DNA from: DAOUKH01 sp965261455
Lineage (GTDB): Bacteria > Chloroflexota > Dehalococcoidia > SHYB01
NCBI GenBank assembly: GCA_965261455.1
Contig: OZ253453.1
Location: 1,984,001-2,048,000 of the forward strand
Direction: 5' to 3'
Length of the DNA stretch: 64,000 bases
Under the pieces are notes generated by a model. The model did not search any database. It saw only the letters and a program-made list of their open reading frames with translations, and had not been told where the DNA came from. Within the stretch, counting starts at the first letter, position 1. Each line of letters starts with the position of its first letter. Positions 8,524 to 16,954 of the stretch are shown here, piece after piece. A program made the translations under genes and the position numbers.

Positions 8524-10179
8524 CTATGCCTCCACCGCCACCGGCAGAATCGTGGGCCGACGTTTTATTTTCTTCAAGAAGTACTGCCGCAGCGCCTCGC
8601 GCGCGACCTCCTCGGCGTCGCCGTTGGTGAGCGGTCCTCGCGCGTCCTCAATGGCCTCGGCGATGACCTCGCGGGCCTCGGCTATGACGTCGGACGCCTC
8701 ATCCGTGTCGAGCACGCCGTACGACCAGACATTGGCCGCGCCGGCCATGCGGCGCGTCTTGCCGTCGATGGGAACGACGGCGACGACGACGCCGTTGCGG
8801 GCCAGGCGCTTCCGATCGGCAAGCACCGGGCTGTGCGGACTCCACCGGCCGTGTCCATCGACGTAGATCGGCCCGGCGTCGACGGACGGCGCGCGCTTGA
8901 CCCCGCCCGCGCTCAGCTCGACAACATCGCCGTCTTCGAGGAGGAAGATGTTCTCTTCAGACACGCCCATCGATTGCGCGAGGCCGGCGTGGGCCACGAG
9001 GTGGCGGTACTCGCCGTGGATGGGCGTGAAGTGACGCGGCTTGGTGAGGCTGAGCATCGTCTTGAGCTCTTCCTGCGCCGCGTGGCCGTGGACGTGCACC
9101 TGCGCGATGCGGTCGTAGAGGACGGTCGCGCCGAGGCGGGTCAGGTTATTGATCGTGTCGTTGACGAGGCGTTCGTTGCCCGGGATGGGACTCGCCGAGA
9201 TGATCACGGTGTCGCCGCGGCGAATCTCCACGTCGCGGTGGTCGCGGCGGGCCATGCGGACTAGGGCCGAGGTCGGTTCGCCCTGTGCCCCCGTGGTGAC
9301 CAGCAGCGCGCGCTCGGGCGGCAGGTTGTTGATCTCATCGACGCGGCCCCGCGCTCCTTGGGGAATATCGAGATAGCCCAGGTCCATCGCCATCGCGCAG
9401 TTGTCGACCATGCTGCGGCCCACGAAGGCCATGCGCCGCTTGTGCTTGACGGCGGCGTCGGCGACCTGTTGCACGCGGGCGATGAGCGAGGCGAAGGTGG
9501 CCACGATCACGCGGCCTTTCGCCTCGCCGATAACCCGGTCAAGCGTCTCGCCGACGATCTTCTCCGAGGGCGTGTAGCCCGGCCTGTCGGCGTAGGTGGA
9601 GTCGGAGAGGAGCAGATCGACCCCCTCGGCGCCCAGGCTCGCCAGCTTGCCCAGGTCGGAGGCGCGCTCATCGGCGGGGGTGTAGTCGAATTTGAAGTCG
9701 CCGGTGTGGACCATCAGACCGCCGGGCGTGCGGACCGCCAGCCCCATCGCGTCGGGGATGCTGTGGCAGACGTGGAAGAACTCGACGTCGATCCGCCCGA
9801 ACTTGACGTGGTCGCCAGCGCTGACTTCGTTGACGGAGGCCTTCTTGAGCAGGCGGCGCTCCCGGAGCTTGACCTTCACCAGACCTGCCGCGAGGGTCGA
9901 GGCGTAGACCGGAACGTTGATGTCGCCGATCAGGTAAGGGATCGCGCCGATGTGGTCTTCGTGGCCGTGGGTGACCATCACGCCGCGCAGCTTCTCTCGC
10001 CGCTCAAGGACGTACGAGAGGTCGGGGATAATGACGTCGACGCCGGGGGCGTCGGCTCCGGGGAACATGACGCCGGCGTCGATGACGATCATGTCATCGG
10101 CGTTCTCGACGACGAGCATGTTCTTGCCGATTTCGCCGAGACCGCCGAGCGGAACGATGCGAAGATCAGACTTGCCCAT
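8524..10179 (-). CDS. rnj: Ribonuclease J
   Basis: This is a 551-residue metallo-beta-lactamase/beta-CASP ribonuclease (5'-3' exo- and endonuclease) in mRNA turnover and rRNA processing. It opens with PLGGLGEIGKNM. The zinc motif is H-x-H-x-D-H (H71, H73, D75, H76 in THGHEDHIGAIPYL). Later metal and beta-CASP motifs include HSIPDAMGLAV, HTGDFKFD, SDSTYADRPGYTPSE, and HVHGHAAQEE. A TTG codon lies just upstream, but the ATG at 10179 has a good GGGAGG Shine-Dalgarno 6-7 bases away and is preferred. The gene lies between a uracil-DNA glycosylase and ftsK on the same strand. Confidence 0.94.
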   Translation of the reverse strand: MGKSDLRIVPLGGLGEIGKNMLVVENADDMIVIDAGVMFPGADAPGVDVIIPDLSYVLERREKLRGVMVTHGHEDHIGAIPYLIGDINVPVYASTLAAGLVKVKLRERRLLKKASVNEVSAGDHVKFGRIDVEFFHVCHSIPDAMGLAVRTPGGLMVHTGDFKFDYTPADERASDLGKLASLGAEGVDLLLSDSTYADRPGYTPSEKIVGETLDRVIGEAKGRVIVATFASLIARVQQVADAAVKHKRRMAFVGRSMVDNCAMAMDLGYLDIPQGARGRVDEINNLPPERALLVTTGAQGEPTSALVRMARRDHRDVEIRRGDTVIISASPIPGNERLVNDTINNLTRLGATVLYDRIAQVHVHGHAAQEELKTMLSLTKPRHFTPIHGEYRHLVAHAGLAQSMGVSEENIFLLEDGDVVELSAGGVKRAPSVDAGPIYVDGHGRWSPHSPVLADRKRLARNGVVVAVVPIDGKTRRMAGAANVWSYGVLDTDEASDVIAEAREVIAEAIEDARGPLTNGDAEEVAREALRQYFLKKIKRRPTILPVAVEA

Positions 10180-10218
10180 CAACCATCCTCCCGGCCGCCG
10201 CGCCGTTGACCCGGCCGC

Positions 10219-10824
10219 CTAAAAGAGGCCCAGCTGCTTCGGCTCCGGCTCCGCCGGCTTGACCTCCGCGGTCTGCGCGAGGATCTCCGGTATTTTCTTG
10301 AAGTCCGTTTCTATGGTGGCGCGGAGCGACTGCTGATAAAGCGCCGCCGCGGGATGGTGCACGGGCAGGACGGTCCGCCCTTCCACCCGGCGCGGCTGGC
10401 CGTGGGCCTTGCTGATAGCCGCCCCGGGAAGGAAGCGCTGCAGCGAGTGCCGCCCTAACGTCACGATCACCTTGGGGTCGATAAGCTCGATCTGACCCGT
10501 TAGCCATGGATCGCAGGCCTCGGTCTCCTCGGGGAGCGGGTCGCGGTTGCCCGGCGGGCGGCACTTCACCATGTTGGCGATGTAGACATCCTCGCGCTTC
10601 AGCCCGATCACGGCGATGAGCTCATCGAGGATTTGGCCCGCGGGACCGACGAATGGCCGTCCCTGCTGGTCCTCGTTATAACCGGGGCCCTCACCAATGA
10701 ACATCACGTCGGCGGAGGCGTTTCCCTCGCCGGGCACCACCTGCGTCCGTCCCTTGGCCAGCCCGCAGGAAGTACAAGAACGGGCGGCGGAGCAGAGGGC
10801 TTCGAGCGAGGAGAAATCGGCCAT
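10219..10824 (-). CDS. Family 4 uracil-DNA glycosylase (4Fe-4S)
   Basis: This 201-residue base-excision repair enzyme removes uracil from DNA. The 4Fe-4S ligands fit C17-x2-C20 and C88-x15-C104. Motif A is GEGPGYNEDQQGRPFVG (about 44-60) and motif B is the HPAA of VHHPAAAL (157-160). The last five residues, QLGLF, match the bacterial sliding-clamp binding pentapeptide (QLxLF), so the enzyme may be tethered to DNA polymerase III beta. A palindrome GGTTTGAAACC sits 10 bases upstream of the start, where an operator could lie. The start has no strong ribosome binding site. Confidence 0.93.
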   Translation of the reverse strand: MADFSSLEALCSAARSCTSCGLAKGRTQVVPGEGNASADVMFIGEGPGYNEDQQGRPFVGPAGQILDELIAVIGLKREDVYIANMVKCRPPGNRDPLPEETEACDPWLTGQIELIDPKVIVTLGRHSLQRFLPGAAISKAHGQPRRVEGRTVLPVHHPAAALYQQSLRATIETDFKKIPEILAQTAEVKPAEPEPKQLGLF

Positions 10825-10833
10825 ATTCAGAAC

Positions 10834-10844
10834 GGTTTGAAACC
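10834..10844 (-). promoter_or_regulatory. Palindrome upstream of the uracil-DNA glycosylase
   Basis: GGTTTGAAACC is a perfect 5-bp-arm inverted repeat around a central G. It lies in a locally AT-rich stretch (about 10825-10865) directly before the glycosylase start. It could be a repressor site or a fortuitous short hairpin. No SOS-box consensus that I know fits it. Confidence 0.3.
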
Positions 10845-10899
10845 TGTTTCTATCTTTTAGATTAGCATGGCCCTGCTTATGTCGTCAACCGCCGACAGA

Positions 10900-11035
10900 A
10901 CCTCTCCCCCTTTGGAGCCTTTGCGTAACCGGGGCTGACTGGCGCGAGGGTGGCGGGCTTCGATGGCCCATTGGTGGTTGAAAGGGGGCCCCTCATCTCA
11001 ATCTTCTCCCGTGGGGAGAAGAGGCAAGACCTCCC
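10900..11035. repeat. Dispersed repeat copy, long form
   Basis: The 376-base gap 10825-11200 has no supported gene before the zinc-ribbon protein. It contains CCTCTCCCCCTTTGGAGCC followed by TTTGCGTAACCGGGGCTGAC, then a GGTGGTTGAAAGGGGGCCCC block and a CTTCTCCCGTGGGGAGAAG hairpin. The TTTGCGTAAC tail recurs at about 27550 and 29030, and a degraded TTTGCGCAAC at about 24802. The GGTTGAAAGGGGGCC block recurs at about 3718. So this is a longer composite repeat, not only a hairpin. Confidence 0.75.
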
Positions 11036-11200
11036 CTCCCCACCCATGCTTGCCCACGGGCGGTTGTGCAGGGAGAACACCTCAAACCTCTCCCTCCGGG
11101 ACGCACTAATAGCTCACACGCTAGTGTCATCTCCTCCTTGCCCATGCACGTCGCCTTTTTCTACCATGATCCCATCGCTAAACCTTGGACGACACACCCT

Positions 11201-11530
11201 ATGACCCTCCCGTACGAACCCAACTCGTACCGTCCAGCTACCAATCAACCGACCGATGACCAAGCACCCGATACCGCAGCCCCCGCGCCGACCGGCGAGC
11301 GAGTCCCTCGCTTTGCTCTCTTCGCGGCATGCCCCAAATGCGGCGGCCAGTACGAGCGCGAAGGCGACCTCTGCATGTGCTTCCAGTGCAGCTTCGAGTG
11401 GGACGTGCTCGACGCCATCGAGGACGTGCTGAGTCGCGCCTTTCGCCGCTACCCCGGCCCGGCGCCCGCCGCTAGCCTTCACGACCCTCCTGAATTCTTC
11501 TCAGACAGGCCGGTCGAACCGGCGGCCTAG
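11201..11530 (+). CDS. Small zinc-ribbon protein of unknown function
   Basis: I do not recognise this 109-residue protein. After a Pro/Thr-rich, probably disordered N terminus it has a compact cysteine cluster, FAACPKCGGQYEREGDLC followed by MCFQC, consistent with a zinc ribbon. An acidic helix (EWDVLDAIEDVLSRAF) follows. The ATG at 11201 is chosen; a further in-frame ATG at 11144 would add 19 residues. It is followed after 5 bases by a helix-turn-helix gene, so the two are likely one unit. Zinc ribbons of this kind often bind nucleic acid, but that is not shown here. Confidence 0.6.
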   Translation: MTLPYEPNSYRPATNQPTDDQAPDTAAPAPTGERVPRFALFAACPKCGGQYEREGDLCMCFQCSFEWDVLDAIEDVLSRAFRRYPGPAPAASLHDPPEFFSDRPVEPAA

Positions 11531-11535
11531 CGCGA

Positions 11536-11886
11536 TTGGAGATCATCGGGGCGCAAGAGGGACTCGGCCACGCCGACAAAGTCCGCCTAGTCAAGAAGAA
11601 ACTCCACGCCGCCTTCCGGCATACCCGCCGCGACTATCGGCTCAACACCCGCGAACCTGTCGAGATCGGCCTGGCATACACCGAGCGCGCCGTCGACGCG
11701 GGCGAGCTCTGGTACGCGCTGGGGCGCTGCACGCCACGCCAGCAGCAGACGCTGAGGTTGTGGCTGGGCAGGAAGCTTCTGTCGCAGGAGCGGGTCGCGC
11801 TGAGGCTGGGGGTGAGCCCCACCACCGTCAAGCGCGACATCAGGGCCGCGTTGGAGACGATGCTGGCCTCGATCTGGGACGAGTGA
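11536..11886 (+). CDS. Sigma-70 region 4-like helix-turn-helix protein
   Basis: This 116-residue protein starts at TTG. Its C-terminal half (CTPRQQQTLRLWLGRKLLSQ, then ERVALRLGVSPTTVKRDIRAAL) is a clear sigma-70 region 4/LuxR-like helix-turn-helix. There is no region 2, so it is not a complete sigma factor. It resembles the small phage- or regulator-type proteins that carry only this domain. The basic N terminus (VRLVKKKLHAAFRHTRRDYR) may bind DNA or RNA. It follows the zinc-ribbon gene by 5 bases. Function unknown; a transcription regulator is the simplest reading. Confidence 0.65.
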   Translation: MEIIGAQEGLGHADKVRLVKKKLHAAFRHTRRDYRLNTREPVEIGLAYTERAVDAGELWYALGRCTPRQQQTLRLWLGRKLLSQERVALRLGVSPTTVKRDIRAALETMLASIWDE

Positions 11887-11893
11887 CCGGCCC

Positions 11894-12622
11894 CTAGCGT
11901 CCGCGCTCCAGCCGGTCGATGAGGTACGCCGGGAGGCCGGCCTCCCGCATCCGCGTCTGCACCTGGGCGATGTCGTAGGCGGCGCGGCCGAAAGTGGCCG
12001 TCTTCGCTTCGAGGTCGAGGACGGCGTAGGCGGCGCGGGGGTCGCCGTCGCGGGGCTGGCCGACGCTACCGGGATTGATGATGGCCCGCCCGGCTGGCTC
12101 GACCGGCCCGCCCAAGCCGGGGATGGCGGTGAGCGTTCCGCCGGGAGCCGGCTCGACGATCACCAGCGGTACATGCGAGTGCCCCACCAGGCACCACTCC
12201 GTCTCGAAGCAGCCGAAGCTCTCCAACGCCACGCGGGCCGAGACGACGTACTCCCAGACCGGTTCGCGGGGGCTTCCATGCGCCAGCGTCACATCATGCC
12301 GCGCGGTCCGCGTCGGCAGCGATCCCAGCCAAGCGCGGTCGGCCTCGGAGAGCACAGTCCCCGTCCACAGGTTCGCCTGAGCGGCGTAGGGATTGAAGTC
12401 GTCGATGGGGATCGCGCCGATGGCGCCGAGGTCGTGGTTCCCCGAGAGCGAGACGGCGCACCGGGCGCGGATGATCTCGACGCACGCGCCGGGGTCGGGG
12501 CCATAGCCCACGATGTCGCCGAGGCACCACACCTCGTCCACGCCTGCGGCGTCGACCTCCGCCAGCACGGCCTCGAGTGCCGGCAGGTTGGCATGGACAT
12601 CAGACACGACCGCCACCCGCAT
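11894..12622 (-). CDS. Calcineurin-like metallophosphoesterase (YfcE/MJ0936-like)
   Basis: This is a 242-residue phosphoesterase. The dinuclear-metal motifs are in order: D-x-H in VVSDVHANLPAL, GD in WCLGDIVGYGPDP, GNHD in SLSGNHDLGA, H in LAHGSPREP, and GHSHVP near residue 155. The GDIVGYGPDP segment is typical of the subgroup often annotated as phosphodiesterase or protein/diadenosine phosphatase. The substrate is unknown. It converges on the HTH gene (7 bases between stops). The family is usually 230-250 residues, so it is complete. Confidence 0.88.
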   Translation of the reverse strand: MRVAVVSDVHANLPALEAVLAEVDAAGVDEVWCLGDIVGYGPDPGACVEIIRARCAVSLSGNHDLGAIGAIPIDDFNPYAAQANLWTGTVLSEADRAWLGSLPTRTARHDVTLAHGSPREPVWEYVVSARVALESFGCFETEWCLVGHSHVPLVIVEPAPGGTLTAIPGLGGPVEPAGRAIINPGSVGQPRDGDPRAAYAVLDLEAKTATFGRAAYDIAQVQTRMREAGLPAYLIDRLERGR

Positions 12623-12726
12623 CGCGCCAGTCTAGCACCCAAGGCCGCCCCCGCAGCGCTGCTTGCCCGGCCCGTGGGGCCGGTGCTAGGCTGGCCGCGC
12701 TCCGCTTTCCTGAAAGAGAGGCTTGC

Positions 12727-13950
12727 TTGGCGTCGGCGATTCTGGGCGGCATTCGCGTGCTGGAGCTTGGGGACTACGTCTCCGCGGCGTTCGGGGCGCG
12801 GCTGCTCGGCGACTACGGCGCGGAAGTCATCAAGATCGAGGCGCCGGGCGCCGGCGACACGGCGCGCCGGCACGGCCCGTTCCCGCAATCGGGCCCCGAT
12901 CCCGACGCCAGCGGCCTCTTCATGTTCCTCAACCGGGGCAAGCTCAGCGCCACGCTCGACCTGACCAAGGCCACCGGCCGCGACGTCGCTCGCGACCTCG
13001 TCCGAACCTGCGACGTCGTCATCCACAACTACCTGCCCCAAGAGCTCGACGCCCTCGGCCTCGACTACGGCGCGCTTCGAGCGATCAACCCAGGCGTCGT
13101 CCTGACCTCGGTGACCGTCTTCGGTCACGAGGGGCCGTACAGCGGCCACAAGGCATACGCCCTCAACGGGAGTTGCGCCGGCGGGGCCGCCCATCGCATC
13201 GGCGACCCCGACCGTTACCCCCTGGCGATGCCGTACAGCCGCGCCGACCTGTGGGGCGGGCTCAACTCCGCGCCGGCCATCATGCTCGCGCTGCTGGCCC
13301 GCCGCCGCGACGGCCCCGGTCAGCACGTCGACATCGCCGCCGCCGACGCCATGAACGACTTCGGCAACGGCGGCGACATGATCGCGTACGCCGCCGACGG
13401 CTACGAGACGAGCCGCCACGGGATGCACACCCCGATCAGCTACCCCTACAGCGTCCTGCCCTGCAAAGACGGTCACGTCTCGATGATCCTGGGCAACGAG
13501 CACCACTGGCAGCGCCTGCTCGACATCATGGGGCGGCCCGAGTGGACGAAAGACCCGCGATTCCAGAACCGGAGCGAGATCGGTGGGCTCCACGCCAAGG
13601 AAGTCGACGAGCACCTCAAGGAGTTCATCGCGGGGTTCACCAAGGACGAATTCTGGAAGATGTGCCGCGACAACAGCCTGCCGTGGCACGCGGCGCAGAC
13701 CATCGAGGACGTGCTGGCGTGGGACCTGCTGGAAGGCCGCGGCTTCTGGCGCGAGGCCGAGGACGGCGGGGGACGCCGCTGGCGCCTGCCGGGGCCGCTC
13801 TTCGCCGCGGCGGGCCTTAGCGGCGACGGCCCCGACGCTCCCGCCGTGCGCGCCCCCCGGCTCGGCGAGCACAACGACTACGTGCTCGGTGGGCTGCTAG
13901 GGCTGAGCGAGGACCAAGTCGCCAACCTGCGTCGGACGGGAGTCGTCTAG
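12727..13950 (+). CDS. Family III (CaiB/BaiF) CoA-transferase, copy 1
   Basis: This 407-residue enzyme moves CoA between a carboxylic acid and an acyl-CoA through an aspartyl-CoA thioester. It opens with the typical GGIRVLELGDYVSAAFGARLLGDYGAEVIKIE. The position matching the catalytic Asp of formyl-CoA transferase is Asp in RADLWGGLNSAPA. The end has the usual PRLGEHNDYVL. No ATG fits the family's start. A TTG at 12727 lies 5 bases after GAGAGG and gives a standard N terminus, so it is chosen. The next gene, a paralogue, overlaps its stop by one base, so the two are translationally coupled and may form a heteromer. Confidence 0.88.
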   Translation: MASAILGGIRVLELGDYVSAAFGARLLGDYGAEVIKIEAPGAGDTARRHGPFPQSGPDPDASGLFMFLNRGKLSATLDLTKATGRDVARDLVRTCDVVIHNYLPQELDALGLDYGALRAINPGVVLTSVTVFGHEGPYSGHKAYALNGSCAGGAAHRIGDPDRYPLAMPYSRADLWGGLNSAPAIMLALLARRRDGPGQHVDIAAADAMNDFGNGGDMIAYAADGYETSRHGMHTPISYPYSVLPCKDGHVSMILGNEHHWQRLLDIMGRPEWTKDPRFQNRSEIGGLHAKEVDEHLKEFIAGFTKDEFWKMCRDNSLPWHAAQTIEDVLAWDLLEGRGFWREAEDGGGRRWRLPGPLFAAAGLSGDGPDAPAVRAPRLGEHNDYVLGGLLGLSEDQVANLRRTGVV

Positions 13951-15167
13951 TGGCCGGCGCACGCTATCCCCTGGACGGCTACCGCGTCGTCGAGATCTCG
14001 CAGATTTGGGCCGCGCCGCAGCTCGCCTCGTCGCTCGGCGACATGGGCGCCGAGGTCATCCGCGTCGAGTCGCTGATGAGCACCGACGTGGCGCGCACCG
14101 GAGGCGCCGGCAAGAGTGAGTACCGCCTCCTGCTCGATTACCAGCGCCACGCCCGCAGCCGCGCCGCGTACGTCACCCTCAACATCCGTGACCCGGAGGG
14201 CATGGCTTACTTGCACGATCTGCTCCGCACCGCCGACATCTTCGTCTGCAATCTCTCGCCGCGCGTCCTCAAGAAGCTCGCGCTGACCTACGACGACGTG
14301 CGCCGCCTGCGCCCCGACATCGTCATGGTCACCATTTCGGCGGCGGGGCAGGACGGCCCGTGGAGCGACCTCGTCGCCTTCGGCCCCGCGATGAACGCCG
14401 TCGTGGGCAACGACCTGCTCGTCGGCTACCCCGGCGACGACGTCTTCATGTCGTCGTACTGGGACCCCGACCCGGCGATGGGTATGGCGGCGGCGTACGC
14501 CGTGTTCCTCGCGCTCTACCGCCGCGAAGAAACCGGCGAGGGCCGGCACATGGACATGAGCTTCGCCGAGTTCCTCACCGGAATGCTCGGCGAGCCCATC
14601 CTTGAAATGCAGATGACGGGGCGAAACCCAACCCCGCAAGGGAACCGGCACCCCTGGCAGTCGCCGCACGGGATCTACCCCACGTCGGAGGAGGACCGTT
14701 GGGTCGGCGTCGCCGTGACGAAGGAGGAAGAGTGGGCCGCGCTCTGCGGCGCGATAGGCCGCCCCGAGCTCGCCGCCGATCCGCGTTTCGCCGACATGGC
14801 CAAGCGCGTCGAGCGCCGGGACGAAGTCGACGAGATCGTCGCGTCGTGGACCCGCGGGCGCACCAACTACGAGGCGGCGGAGGTCCTGCAGCGGGCGGGC
14901 GTCGCCGCCACGCCCGCCTTCACCATCGCCGAGATCTACCACGACGAACACCACCGCTTCCGCCGCACCTCGATAAAGATGGACGAGACGGGCTTCGACC
15001 GCGATCTGATCACCTACGGCCTCTCGTGGCGTTTGAGCCGCACCCCCGGAGCCTTCCGCCGGCTCGGCCAGCCCGTGGGCGGCGACAACCAGACCTTCTA
15101 CCAAGGCTTCTTCGGCCTCACCGCCGAGCGCGTCGCCGAACTTGAGGCGCGCAAGATCTTCTACTAA
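13950..15167 (+). CDS. Family III (CaiB/BaiF) CoA-transferase, copy 2
   Basis: This 405-residue paralogue starts at a GTG that shares its first base with the preceding stop. It has YRVVEISQIWAAPQLASSLGDMGAEVIRVE at the N terminus. An Asp is at the catalytic position in YWDPDPAMGMAAA, followed by RREETGEGRHMDMSFAE, the conserved TG-G-x-x-x-D segment. An N-terminal insertion (STDVARTGGAGKSEYRLL) sits near the CoA-site region. Substrate unknown. It probably works with copy 1 in activating one organic acid. A membrane-protein gene follows after 20 bases. Confidence 0.88.
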   Translation: MAGARYPLDGYRVVEISQIWAAPQLASSLGDMGAEVIRVESLMSTDVARTGGAGKSEYRLLLDYQRHARSRAAYVTLNIRDPEGMAYLHDLLRTADIFVCNLSPRVLKKLALTYDDVRRLRPDIVMVTISAAGQDGPWSDLVAFGPAMNAVVGNDLLVGYPGDDVFMSSYWDPDPAMGMAAAYAVFLALYRREETGEGRHMDMSFAEFLTGMLGEPILEMQMTGRNPTPQGNRHPWQSPHGIYPTSEEDRWVGVAVTKEEEWAALCGAIGRPELAADPRFADMAKRVERRDEVDEIVASWTRGRTNYEAAEVLQRAGVAATPAFTIAEIYHDEHHRFRRTSIKMDETGFDRDLITYGLSWRLSRTPGAFRRLGQPVGGDNQTFYQGFFGLTAERVAELEARKIFY

Positions 15168-15187
15168 GGTCGAAAGGGGCGGGCGGC

Positions 15188-16627
15188 ATGACTGATACCA
15201 ACGGCAACGGACCGACCATCGAGGTCGACGTCGGCGACCTCGAAGAGCTCGCGGAGCGGGGCGCGTTGACCGCCGCCCAGATCGACGATCTGCGCAGCGC
15301 GGCGGAGGCCGGCCCCGAAGCGCGGGTCCTCGCCGTGCCGTCCGAGCGCCTCGATTGGCTCACCGGCGAGGGGAGGCTCAGCGTCGCGCAGGCAGAGCTG
15401 GTGCGGGCCAAGGGCAAGACCGAGCGTCCCTTCAGCCTGTTCAACGTCCGGCTGACCTTGAGCATCGTCCTCCTCATCATCGGCGTCGGCGTCATCGCGA
15501 TTTCGCTGGTGGGCCTCTTCGACGTGGCGGACACGCGGCTGGGGCGCAGCCTCATCATCGCGGGGGTCATGGCCGCCTTCGCCGTCGTGGGCAAAGTCGC
15601 CGGAGCGCGCGGGTCGCCACTCGCGGGCGAGCTGCTGGTGATGACGGGTATTGCGCTTACGCCCGCGCTGGCCGGCGGCGCGGCCGAGGGACGGGCCATT
15701 CCCCTCGCCGCCGTCGCCTCGGCGATGGGGGTCTTGGCGGGGCTGGGATGGTACGTCCGCAGCCCGGCGAGTGCGGTCTATCAGGCCCTCGACGGCCCGA
15801 AGCGGCCGTTCACCCTGAGTGCGGGGCCCTTCGCCGTCCTCATTCTCCTCATCATCGTGCCGGCCCTTCCTTTCCTTGTCCTGCTCCTCCCCGTCCTGGC
15901 CGCGCGGTACATGCGGCCACACATCTTCAGCGACACACTGGTCATGCTGTCGGTTGCCATCACGCCGGCACTGATCACGACCATCGGCCATGCCGCCGAC
16001 GTCGACCCCGGAGACTGGACGGGCGTGGTCATCGTCTACCCAAGCCTGGCGGTCTACGCGGCGGGATTCGTCCTCAGCCGGCGCTACCCCTTCTACGCCG
16101 CGCTCGCCGGCGGCGCGCTCCTCGCGGCCCCGCTCGTCACCCTCCTGGGATTCGGACAAGACCAAATCGGGCCGAGGACGGTCGGCGCGGTCCTCGCGGG
16201 CACGGGCGCCTTCGTCGCTGCGGTCGGGCTCGCCGCCGAGCCTCGCCGCGATAGTCCCGCCGCGTTGGCAAGCCCGACGTTCTGGCTCGACATCGTAGGG
16301 ATGAGCGCGCTCGCCACCGGCGTCGGTGTCGCACTGGACGATTTCAGCAACGAGGGTGTCTACGCCGGATTCGCCGTGCTGAGCCTGCTCCTGATCGCCG
16401 GCGGCGTGGCGATGCACCGGCTGACGTGGACCCTGGTCGGTCTCGTCGCGCTGGCCTTTTACGTCATCCACCTGCTGGCCGACGTCTTGGGCACCGGCGG
16501 CAGCTACGTGCTCACGCTGGCAGGCTTGGCCATCGTCGCCGCCGCGCTCTACTACCACGCCAGAGTCGAGCGGCGGCGGCCGCCGTCCAACCCTCCGGTT
16601 GAGTCCGAATCGAACCGCCCCCTATAA
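15188..16627 (+). CDS. Polytopic membrane protein of unknown function (DUF2157-like)
   Basis: This 479-residue protein has a soluble N terminus of about 80 residues with two short 'G-x-L-T/S-x-x-Q' helical hairpins (ERGALTAAQIDDL, EGRLSVAQAELV). About 11-12 hydrophobic segments then run from residue 90 to 460, for example LTLSIVLLIIGVGVIAISLVG. The architecture resembles DUF2157-type predicted membrane proteins, whose function is not known. A charged tail (ARVERRRPP) ends it. It lies 20 bases after a CoA-transferase and 54 before moaD, and could belong to either unit. Confidence 0.7.
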   Translation: MTDTNGNGPTIEVDVGDLEELAERGALTAAQIDDLRSAAEAGPEARVLAVPSERLDWLTGEGRLSVAQAELVRAKGKTERPFSLFNVRLTLSIVLLIIGVGVIAISLVGLFDVADTRLGRSLIIAGVMAAFAVVGKVAGARGSPLAGELLVMTGIALTPALAGGAAEGRAIPLAAVASAMGVLAGLGWYVRSPASAVYQALDGPKRPFTLSAGPFAVLILLIIVPALPFLVLLLPVLAARYMRPHIFSDTLVMLSVAITPALITTIGHAADVDPGDWTGVVIVYPSLAVYAAGFVLSRRYPFYAALAGGALLAAPLVTLLGFGQDQIGPRTVGAVLAGTGAFVAAVGLAAEPRRDSPAALASPTFWLDIVGMSALATGVGVALDDFSNEGVYAGFAVLSLLLIAGGVAMHRLTWTLVGLVALAFYVIHLLADVLGTGGSYVLTLAGLAIVAAALYYHARVERRRPPSNPPVESESNRPL

Positions 16628-16681
16628 TTCCCTCCGCGCCGCCAACACAAAGCGAAGGGGCGGGACGACGGTGAGGTTCCA

Positions 16682-16954
16682 ATGAACGTACGGGCGAGGT
16701 TCTTCGCGCTCTACCGCGAGCGCATCGGCAGGGAGACCGCCGAGTTCGAGGTCGGCGACGGCTCGACCGTCAGCGACTTGATCGAGGTCGTCATGCGGGA
16801 GCACCCCGGCTTGTGCCCCAACCCCTCGGCGCTCGTCGCCGCGGTCAATCAGGAGTACGCGGACCACGATCACCCGCTCGCCGAGGGCGACGAGGTCGCG
16901 TTCATCCCGCCGGTGAGTGGCGGAGCGCCCTCCCCGGACAGAGGCGCTCGATGA
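16682..16954 (+). CDS. moaD: Molybdopterin synthase small subunit (ubiquitin-like)
   Basis: This 90-residue beta-grasp sulfur carrier supplies thiocarboxylate sulfur to make molybdopterin. The MNVRARFFALYRERIG start and the DEVAFIPPVSGG end are typical. The odd point is that the Gly-Gly, which must be C-terminal to be adenylated, is followed by nine more residues (APSPDRGAR). The stop overlaps the moaE start as ATGA. Either the tail is trimmed by a protease, this protein is not the active carrier, or the sequence hides a frameshift. The cofactor would serve enzymes such as the molybdenum hydroxylase at the left edge. Confidence 0.88.
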   Translation: MNVRARFFALYRERIGRETAEFEVGDGSTVSDLIEVVMREHPGLCPNPSALVAAVNQEYADHDHPLAEGDEVAFIPPVSGGAPSPDRGAR

